Assembly: GCA_013693755.1 (NCBI GenBank)
Contig: CP059256.1
Span: forward strand, 1,263,933 to 1,269,630
Direction of reading: 5' to 3'
Origin: Burkholderiaceae bacterium
GTDB taxonomy: Bacteria; Pseudomonadota; Gammaproteobacteria; Burkholderiales; Burkholderiaceae_C
Length of the DNA: 5,698 nucleotides
Shown: one piece after another, positions 1 through 5,698 of the stretch
Position numbering within the stretch: the first letter of the stretch is position 1
Layout: every line of letters starts with the position of its first letter
Program-made: the position numbers and the translations under genes
The notes under the pieces: model-generated
Databases searched by the model: none
What the model was told of the DNA's origin: nothing
What the model saw: only the letters and a program-made list of their open reading frames with translations

Positions 1-264
1 GGCCTGCCGGCCCAGGGAGTGCATGAGGTCGGTGATGGGTTGCGAGGCGGAAAAATCGTTCATGCCCGCATTTTCCGCGCAAACCAAAGGCCGCACGGCG
101 CTGGAAGTTGCGGCTTGATCGGACGCGCCCAGGCCGGCCGCCCGAACGGCCACCACCAAAAGAAAAGGCGCAGTCTTTGCAGGGGTCGTTGCGCGCCCGT
201 GCCAGGCCGAGGGGACTCCCCTGCCGAAGGATCTGGGGTGGCGTGTTCCCTCACGACGTTTCAA
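1..264 (-). CDS. N-terminal part of a probable exported protein (partial, start uncertain)
   Basis: A frame without stops runs from TTG 262-264 to the left edge (88 codons). The second half looks coding: a hydrophobic run APFLLVVAVRAAGLGA at about residues 32-47 followed by small and polar residues fits a signal peptide cut after LGA, then VRPLVCAENAGMNDFSASQP. No ATG or GTG precedes this run in frame apart from a GTG inside it. TTG at 264 overlaps the previous stop as TTGA, echoing the ATGA overlap one gene earlier, but it gives an unusually long basic n-region of about 30 residues (MKRREGTRHPRSFGRG) and only a weak upstream GGG. A TTG at 159, or a true start hidden by another indel, are alternatives. 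The family cannot be named from this fragment. Confidence 0.5.
   Translation of the reverse strand, partial: MKRREGTRHPRSFGRGVPSAWHGRATTPAKTAPFLLVVAVRAAGLGASDQAATSSAVRPLVCAENAGMNDFSASQPITDLMHSLGRQA
210..222. other. 13-bp near-perfect palindrome AGGGGA-C-TCCCCT
   Basis: Six-base arms flank a single central base. It lies just behind the large TPR gene and inside the uncertain 5' end of the next one. There is no loop or U-tract, so it is not an intrinsic terminator. It could be a protein-binding site or chance in GC-rich DNA. Confidence 0.3.
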
Positions 265-3242
265 CGCAAACCCGTGGTCACGGTGAGCTTCTCGAACGGA
301 TTGCGCTCGTCGAACACCACCACAGGTGTGCGTGACGGATCTCCCGGTGAAGCCCGCCAGATCCGCGTCCCCAAGGTCTGGCCGTCCCGGATGGCGATGA
401 AAGGAATGGCCCAATCCGGACGGACCGGCACGTTGCGCGACGTGCGCTGGCCCGGCTCCACCCGATTGGCCGGACCCGCCTGCTCGCCCTGAACGATGAT
501 GTGAACGGGTTGAGACGATGCGTTGTACAGCTCGGCTCGGATCACAGCCGATGGTGCAGCTTGCGCGGGCGCGGCTGTTGTGGTGGGCGGTGCAGCTGGC
601 GCGGCACTTGCCGCGCCCCCGAGCGGGGTGAACCGCACCGTGATGGGTTCGTTCTGAAGCTGGTAGCGCCAGCCCGCACCCTCGCGCGTGAGCCGACCAG
701 TGATGGTCTTGAACTGCTCATCGATGGGCACGTTCCGCGTCGAGCCATCGGGCATGCGGCACACCGCGCTGGCCGGCCGAATGGTCAGGCGGTCGCCATC
801 GACGCGCCAGTCGCCGCGAACCGTGCACCGTGCTTCTGACAGCCCGATCGAAGTGGAGGCGGCCGTCACATAACTGCCGTCGGCCGCGAACGTGGTTTCT
901 CCACCCTCGGTCCGTTCGCCGTTCTCGAAGGATTCGGCTCGCCAACGGCCGACCAGTCCCGCGCGCAAATCGACACCTGAGGCTGCGGGCGGTGGCGGCG
1001 CCGTGACCGGGGCTGCGCTGCGGTGGCCGCTGGGCCCGCCGGTGCGGTCTCGACGCGGAAATGCCCGGCTCCCTGACTGGCGGCATTCTGCGCCCAGGTG
1101 GACGGGTCCGAATCAACCACCGTGTACTCCCCGGCAGGCAGCAGCACCCCAGGGCGCACGTTCCAGTAGGCGTTGACCACCCCCTTGCCCCGGTGAGCCG
1201 CTGGCTGGCCACGGGCCGAAACTGCGTCCGGAGGCGTCGCGCACGCCCAGAGTGCCCGGGGTGCGCCGCGGCCCTGGTTCCAGTGATAGGTCTGGAGCCA
1301 GACGAGCACACGCGGCTCTTGAAGCGTGAAAGTGCTCGGCCGGGTCGGGCCGTTGTGGACGACATCGACATTCATGTTCGACGCCGCCTGGCCAGCCGGT
1401 CCTGCACTTGGTGCCGGAGCCGGTGCGCTTGGCCGTGCCGCTGCGGCCCTGGCTTGCGCAAGGCCACGTTCAAGCTGGCCGACGAAGGCCTCAAGCTCCT
1501 TGTCGGGCCAGAGGGCGAGGCTCTGCTTGTACAGGCCGATCGCCTCGGCGATGCGGCCTTGCTGCTGCACGGCATGCGCCTGGTCGCGCAGCTGTTTGGC
1601 CTGGGCCTTGCGGGCCTGCTGGTCGGCCAGGCCGCGTTCGAGCTGGGCGACGAAGGCTTCGAGCTCCTTGTCGGGCCAGAGGGCGAGGCTCTGCTTGTAC
1701 AGGCCGATGGACTCGGCAATGCGGCCTTGCTGCTGCACGGCATGCGCCTGGTCGCGCAGCTGCCGAGCTTGCTCTTTGCGGGCCTGCTGGTTGGCCAGGC
1801 CACGTTCGAGCTGGGCGACGAAGGCTTCGAGCTCCTTGTCGGGCCAGAGGGCGAGGCTCTGCTTGTACAGGCCGATGGACTCGGCAATGCGGCCTTGCTG
1901 CTGCACGGCATGCGCCTGGTCGCGCAGCTGCCGGGCTTGTTCTTTGCGGGCCTGCTGGTCGGCCCGATTGCGTTCCAGTTGAGCGCTGAGCGCCTGCACA
2001 CGGCGGGTCAAGGCGTCGTCGCGCTGAATCTCAAGGCTTTGCTTGTATTCCGCGATCGCCTGCTCCAGCGCCCCCGTTGTTCTGAGGCTGCACCTTGCGC
2101 AGCCAGCGCCTGCGCCCGCGCCAGCTCGCCCTGGTGGTAGGCCGTCTGCCGTGCGAAGCTCTGCTGGGTGTCCACGGGATGCACCCAGTCTTTGGCGACT
2201 GACTCGAGCACGGCCACCGCGCCTCGGTGATCGCGTGCCTGTCGCAATTCGGAGGCCTGCTTCCATGCCTGCTGCACCGCCTCGGCGTAGGCCTTGCGCG
2301 ACGCCTCGACCCGCGCCTTGAGCGCAAGAAAGTCCGGGTCCTGGTCGCGAACGGGATGCGCCGCGGAACCTCCTTGGTCATCCGGTACTCGAGTGCCTCC
2401 AGCTCGCCCGCCGCGGCATGAGGATCCTTCTTCTGCAGGAGCCGGTCGATGTCGGGGAACTTCTTTTCCTTGACTTCGGCCCACGCGGTCTGCCATGCCT
2501 TGATCATGGCGTGCCGGCGTTCGAAGCTGTCGCGCTCGCTTGCGTCGCGGGTACCCAGCCGGTTGAGGATGCGGTCGTAGTTGGACAGCGCGCCGGCAAA
2601 GTCCCCGGCTTCGACATCCCGCTCGGCGTGATTGGCCAGGAATGGGTCGAGCATGGCCTGCAGATGGTCGAGATCCTGCGGCAACAGCCAGGGTTTGATC
2701 GCGACAACGCGATCGGCGAGTTCCCGAACCAGCTTCTCATCGCGCTCGAGTTGGGCTGTATCCAGCGCTCTCTTGATCGCCTCGAGTTCGGCAGCGACAA
2801 CCTTCGCATTTTCCTGGGCAGCTTGCTCATGCCACTTGTTGAAGATGTCCTGCGCCTGGTCGTAGCGCATCTTCGTGATCTGGTTGAAGCACCGGTACTG
2901 CAAGTCCTTGTCGCCCGTGGGCAGTGGTTCGCGGTTGCTGAACAAGGGCCTCGGGCAGAAGCACGGCCCACCAGGATCTTTGCTCGACGGCGCGTAGGAG
3001 CCGCCCGGGTTGACGGAGCCACATGGGAAACACAGGCAGTTGAGGAAGTCCCGGAAGTCCTCTTCATGCAGGCCGGCTTTCCGCATGCGGGTCATCATCT
3101 CCTCGAAGGCCCGCCGCTCCATGATCATCTGCCGCATGGCCCGGGCCAGATCGTTCTGCATCGCGGCGTATGCCTCCATCTCCTTTTCCTGCGTAAAGGC
3201 TTCCCAGATGGTGTCGGGCAGGGTCAGCACGCCGATGATCAT
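261..3242 (-). CDS. Large multidomain TPR protein with tandem 56-aa repeats and C-terminal beta domains (about 994 aa, five frame breaks)
   Basis: The gene must be assembled from three frames. Residues 1-293 (from MIIGVLTLPDTIWEAF) are helical, with a Cys cluster at 69, 71, 74, 94, 96 and later 118. Residues 294-427 are TPR-like helices. Residues 428-595 are three near-identical 56-aa units, each with a TPR (core RIAESIGLYKQSLALWPD). A Pro/Ala linker leads to a beta domain at about 640-725 (YHWNQGRGA, then VVNAYWNV, DSDPSTWAQN), a pattern I recall at the C-termini of other proteobacterial TPR proteins. A second linker leads to a lipocalin-like module at about 762-880 (LVGRWRAES, then TVRGDWRVDGDRLTIRP) and a last beta domain at about 900-994 (IRAELYNASSQPVHIIV, ending LTVTTGLR). 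Breaks: about 2361-2368 (one base lost), 2071-2075 (lost), 1258-1261 (lost), 1180-1184 (gained, or two lost), 1009-1012 (lost). Corrected length is 2985 nt. No clear signal peptide. The 235-codon ORF at its end begins with TTG inside a Pro-rich linker and is not a separate gene. Probable role: scaffold or ligand-binding protein; the partner is unknown. Confidence 0.75.
1460..1963 (-). repeat. Three tandem 168-bp in-frame repeats (56 aa each)
   Basis: Copies occupy 1460-1627, 1628-1795 and 1796-1963, exactly 168 bp apart; for example the string tgtcgggcc starts at 1501, 1669 and 1837. The 1628-1795 and 1796-1963 copies differ at about four positions by eye, while the 1460-1627 copy is more diverged. 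A fourth, degenerate unit lies upstream in the protein (ALEQAIAEYKQSLEIQRD, then AQLERNR). Each unit is a 34-residue TPR plus a linker helix with ELEAFVAQLERGL. The near-identity points to recent duplication or gene conversion. Confidence 0.95.
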
Positions 3243-4701
3243 GTCCTCCCCAAGTAGACACCGGTCTTGAGCAAGGTGAAGGTGACGTGTTTGGCCATGG
3301 AGGGTCGCGGCCTGCGTCGAACTCCTTGAGGTAACGCTCGATCTCTTCCCGCTGGGCGCGCTCGAACGCCGTACCGATGCCCGTGCCCTCCCACGCGGCG
3401 TGGTAGTAGCAATTGCGAATGAAATCCCAGACGGTGTCCGTGGCCTTGACGTCGGTCAGCGCAATCTGCACGCCCTGGTAGCCCAGGATGGCGCCGCCGG
3501 CAATGGCCATCACGGGGATCTTCGTCGCGACGTTCTTCGCCGTCTGCTTGTACGCCGTCCACTTGGCTGCGGCCTCGACCTTCTGCACCGTCTGCTCCAT
3601 CCGAATGGCCGCCTGCGACGCCGCCTTGGGCGCGCCGGCGGCGTGCAAGGCACGCACTTCCGCATTGACCAGCGCCTTGACCTGCTGCAGGCTGGCCGGC
3701 TCCTTCTTTGCGACGTCCAGCAGGGTGTTGATGAAGCGTTCGCTGGAGTTCTGCAGGGCTTTGCCATGCAGGTCTCGAACCTGGGCCACCTGGCTGGCGC
3801 TGTACTGGTTTCGGCCAATGTTGGAAATGGCCTTGGCCGCGTCGTCCAGGACGCCTTTCTCCGGGCCCAGTCCAAACTGGTTGCGCAGGTGGTTGTTCAT
3901 GGCACTCATGCGCTCGTGGTACTTCGCCGCCTGGTATTCGTATTGGGTCGCCTGCGCCTGCAGCCTGGCGTACTCGCCGGGGTTCGACGTACCGATGGCC
4001 GCGGCCTTGCTGCGCAGTTCGGCGGCGGCGGCCATGCGCGATTCGGCGAGCGTGTGCAACTCCTTCTGGAAGGCACCGGCTTCGCTCAACGACAGCTTGG
4101 CCGGCGAACCCAGTTTGCTCTGGGCGGCTGCCGCCATCGGGTCGGTGTAGGCGGTGCCGCCGTTGGCATTGATGTGTTGCGCGATCTTCTTGAACTCATC
4201 CGGCGTCGTGTGCTGCGGGTGCGGCATGAAGTCGGTCTTGGTGTCGATGCGCCCCGAGGGAAGGGCCTCGCCGTCGAACTCCGTGCGCACGGCCCGTTGA
4301 TACCGCCCTTCAACGGCTTTGATGTCCTCGAGCGACATGGGCTTGCCGTCCGCCCGGAACACGTTGACATCGGTGTCCGTTCCGGGGTTGAGCTTGCTGG
4401 CGCTGACTTCGGAGCGGTAGGGCGTGTTCCGGAAGGTTTCGTCGAGGATCTTCTTCTGGATCTCCTGGAAGCGGTCCTGGGCACCGGCATAGCTGAAGTC
4501 GCGCAGTTCCCCAGCTTGCGCCATGAGGTTCATCTCGTGGTTGTGGACGAAGATCATCATCTCGTCCGCGCGCGTTCCCTTGCCTTGTGCGACCGCCATC
4601 GCTGCTTCCTTGAGACCGGGTGTCCAGGCCCAGGCGCAGCTGTGAAAGATCGCCGCGGACAGCCAGAGCAGGCGCAGCAACTGGAGCAGACGGGGGTACA
4701 T
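3239..4701 (-). CDS. Exported/membrane-anchored protein of unknown family (about 487 aa, frameshift near 3' end)
   Basis: I do not recognise this family with confidence. Residues 1-25 form a signal peptide (MYPRLLQLLRLLWLSAAIFH, then SCAWA, likely cut after AWA). Residues 26-200 are a mixed alpha/beta domain with LNPGTDTDVNVF at about 104-115 and a conserved-looking segment KTDFMPHPQHTTPDEF at about 155-170. Its DxD is reminiscent of nucleotidyltransferases but unproven. Residues 205-390 are Ala/Gln-rich helices, probably coiled coil. Residues 394-415 (KIPVMAIAGGAILGYQGVQI) look like a transmembrane helix, followed by about 70 charged residues. The natural frame breaks at about 3299-3308. Restoring one base after RDP continues SMAKHVTFTLLKTGVYLGRT and stops at TGA 3239-3241, giving 1464 nt. 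Without correction the frame reads 59 nonsense codons into the next gene. The stop overlaps the next start as ATGA, implying coupled translation. Function is unknown; an envelope location is inferred. Confidence 0.8.
3244..3251 (-). promoter_or_regulatory. Strong but closely spaced Shine-Dalgarno at the ATGA overlap
   Basis: Minus-strand GGGGAGGA precedes the ATG at 3242, but only 2 nt separate GGAGG from the start, which is shorter than usual. The overlap with the preceding stop may make initiation depend on re-starting ribosomes. A GTG four codons downstream (3230) would have about 14 nt spacing and is the alternative start. Confidence 0.5.
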
Positions 4702-4708
4702 GTTGCAG

Positions 4709-4714
4709 CCTTCC
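4709..4714 (-). promoter_or_regulatory. Ribosome binding site deciding the start of the exported protein gene
   Basis: Minus-strand GGAAGG lies 7 nt before the ATG at 4701. A second in-frame ATG at 4716 overlaps this region and has no purine-rich site of its own. The signal peptide also reads best from 4701 (MYPRLLQLLR). Confidence 0.6.
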
Positions 4715-4843
4715 ATTGACAGTCGGTCGCTGGCCTGTGGGACGCATCGGCCGAACGGGCGCACGCCTCGCCCGGCTCGGCGGGCGTGTCCTGGCCGTTG
4801 GTGGAAGCCTCGTTGGCCCCCGCTGACGGCCCAGGCGGGTTCC

Positions 4844-5496
4844 TCACCGCATGATGAAGACCTTGTGCTTCTCGAGAATCTTGCGGAACTCGGGGTGGCG
4901 GCGCAGGTTGGCCAGGTCCGGGTCGTCGCGCAGGGCGTCGTAGTCGGTGAAGCCTTTGGACAGCGCGGCGTCGATCTCGTCGAGCGCCAGGTCCACGTTG
5001 CCGCGCAGAGAGTGGAGGCTCGCGAAGTTGTAGCGCACGGAGGGGCTGTCGGGGTTGAGTTCGCGGGCCTTGCGCAGGTCTCTTCGGCTTTGTTGAACTT
5101 CTGCTGCAGCATGTAGGCCGCCGCCCGGTTGGAGTAGGCCTCCGCGTAGCTGGGGTCCTTCTTCACCGCCAGGTCGAACTCCCGCAGTGCGTTCTCGATG
5201 TTCTCCTGCCGGATCGCGACCTCACGCGCGGCTTTGGCCGTGCTGAGGTAGCTGAACGCCTGGCGAATGTGGCTCTGCACCTCGAGGCTCGGGCCTGCGG
5301 GCGCCGATGGAGCCGGTGCCTGGGCTTGCAGGGGTGCGGGTGTGGGCGCCACCGCGGGAGCCGGTGCCGCCGCGGGTGCCGGTGCCGCCGCGGGTGCCGG
5401 GCTTTGGGCGACGGGGCGTTGATCGCAGCCGCCCGCGGCTGCTGCAACGAGCGTGAGAGCAAGGAGGATGCGAGAACGGGCGGGTTGGCGTTGCAT
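4844..5496 (-). CDS. TPR-repeat lipoprotein (one frameshift in this sequence)
   Basis: Starting at ATG 5496 the product has a basic n-region (MQRQPARSR), a hydrophobic core and a lipobox-like AGGC with Cys at about residue 18, so a lipoprotein signal peptide is likely. A tract of about 35 residues rich in Ala-Pro follows, then a helical region with TPR pattern (NIENALREFDLAVKKDPSYA, then AEAYSNRAAAYMLQQKFNKAEE). At about 5074-5082 the frame breaks: GAAGAGACC reads correctly if one base is restored (GAAGA-N-GACC). The rest then continues DLRKARELNPDSPSVRYNFA and on to LRRHPEFRKILEKHKVFIMR with TGA at 4844-4846. The corrected gene is 654 nt, 217 aa. TPR lipoproteins usually act as envelope adaptor or assembly factors; the partner is unknown. 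It sits 26 bp after the upstream gene and 142 bp before the next, with nothing terminator-like between. Read uncorrected, the frame runs falsely into the next gene. Confidence 0.82.
5360..5395 (-). repeat. Two perfect 18-bp direct repeats encoding Ala-Pro linker
   Basis: Positions 5360-5377 and 5378-5395 are identical 18-mers, with a partial third copy starting at 5396. They encode six-residue Ala/Pro units of the flexible linker behind the lipobox. Such linkers let a lipid-anchored domain reach across the periplasm. The copy number is probably variable by slippage. Confidence 0.8.
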
Positions 5497-5502
5497 GGTG
5501 GA

Positions 5503-5506
5503 CTCC
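5503..5506 (-). promoter_or_regulatory. Ribosome binding site of the TPR lipoprotein gene
   Basis: Minus-strand GGAG lies 7 nt before the ATG at 5496. This decides the start: an in-frame ATG at 5526 overlaps the upstream stop, has no such site, and would put ten extra polar residues in front of the signal peptide. Confidence 0.65.
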
Positions 5507-5522
5507 GTGTGTTGACGTCTGT

Positions 5523-5698
5523 TCATCGGCCAGAACCTGCCAGCGGCATGTTCCAGTTCGGAACGTTGGCCTGGGCCTGCGGGTGTTGCGAGATATCGGG
5601 GCCTTTTTCCTGGCGCACGTGGGCGAGTACCCGTGGCTTGGCATAGTCGAAGGCTTGTTGAACCGATCCGTTGAAGCGGTTGAGCCCGTCGACGAAGT
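5523..5698 (-). CDS. C-terminal end of an upstream protein, possibly caspase/C13-like (partial)
   Basis: An open frame enters from the right edge (first whole codon at 5696) and runs 57 codons to TGA at 5523-5525. It is too short for a usual ORF cut-off, but its codons are G/C-ending and the peptide is natural-looking: it starts FVDGLNRFNG, continues through QQAFDYAKPRV, and ends NVPNWNMPLAGSGR. An 'AF-YA-PRV' helix followed by a 'QHPQ' tail resembles what I recall after the catalytic domain of bacterial caspase-like or legumain-like (C13) proteases. The catalytic His/Cys would lie outside the window, so this family call is only a guess. The stop is 26 bp before the next start, so the two genes are very probably co-transcribed. 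I am confident it is coding and unsure of the family. Confidence 0.7.
   Translation of the reverse strand, partial: FVDGLNRFNGSVQQAFDYAKPRVLAHVRQEKGPDISQHPQAQANVPNWNMPLAGSGR

Noticed and set aside
1460..1963. Tandem repeats as a CRISPR or non-coding satellite
   Set aside because: The unit is 168 bp with no spacers, keeps the frame and encodes a TPR.
1061..2140. Plus-strand open frame (359 codons) through the tandem repeats
   Set aside because: Its repeats (for example FELGDEGFELLVGPEGEALL) are the antisense of the 168-bp units. The minus-strand reading gives canonical TPR motifs and continues into conserved domains.
866..2266. 466-codon minus-strand ORF as an independent gene
   Set aside because: Its first ~60 codons and last ~50 codons are out of frame. 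Only the repeat region and the YHWN/DSDP parts are real, and they belong to the larger gene.
2418..3257. Plus-strand open frame (279 codons)
   Set aside because: It is a shadow of the N-terminal helical region of the large TPR gene, with no ribosome binding site or domain pattern.
3400..4719. Long plus-strand open frame (439 codons) antisense to the exported protein gene
   Set aside because: It is the mirror frame of a GC-rich gene. The minus-strand product has a signal peptide, TM segment and start site, while the plus-strand peptide has a Gly/Leu/Val/Arg-skewed composition and no recognisable domain.
4702..4843. Terminator or promoter in the 142-bp gap between the lipoprotein and exported protein genes
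   Set aside because: GC-rich short inverted stretches occur, but there is no stem followed by a U-tract and no -35/-10 pair I could defend.
3064..5526. Single 820-codon minus-strand protein
   Set aside because: It is an artificial fusion: its middle (after KFNKAEE) and its last 59 codons are out-of-frame translations, while the true continuations lie in other frames and end at 4844 and 3239.

Overview
The window is GC-rich (roughly two thirds G+C by eye), strongly biased to G/C at third codon positions, and coded entirely on the minus strand. Codon use, Ala/Pro-rich linkers and the TPR/'YHWN...DSDP' protein style suggest a Burkholderiales-type betaproteobacterium. That is inference; no taxonomic marker is present. 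I see no RNA gene, IS element, CRISPR array, convincing promoter or intrinsic terminator.

Layout in transcription order (right to left): (1) the last 57 codons of an upstream gene (5523-5698), tentatively the end of a caspase/legumain-like protease; (2) a small TPR lipoprotein (4844-5496); (3) an exported or membrane-anchored protein of about 487 aa with no family I recognise (3239-4701); (4) a very large multidomain TPR protein of about 994 aa (261-3242) with three near-identical 168-bp tandem repeats, a 'YHWN...DSDP' beta domain, a lipocalin-like module and a C-terminal beta domain; (5) the beginning of another exported protein running off the left edge (1-264). Gaps are short, there is one ATGA overlap and possibly one TTGA overlap, so this is most simply one operon.

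The main technical point is that the genes are split across reading frames. I can place seven frame changes: one in gene 2, one at the 3' end of gene 3 and five in gene 4. At least six look like loss of one base and one like gain of one base (or loss of two). Several lie in 4-5 base G/C runs, and I find no mononucleotide run of 6 or more in the window. After restoration the proteins are clean and have closed lengths (217, 487 and 994 aa), with good residues right up to each break. Indel-prone sequencing or assembly is therefore more likely than old pseudogenes, though the sequence alone cannot prove it. Automatic gene callers will report nonsense fusions here, such as an 820-codon ORF joining genes 2 and 3.

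Functionally, a lipoprotein, one or two exported proteins and a repeat-rich TPR scaffold next to a possible caspase-like protease look like parts of a cell-envelope complex. No component has a function I can assign from sequence, so the operon is a candidate undescribed envelope-associated system rather than a known one.
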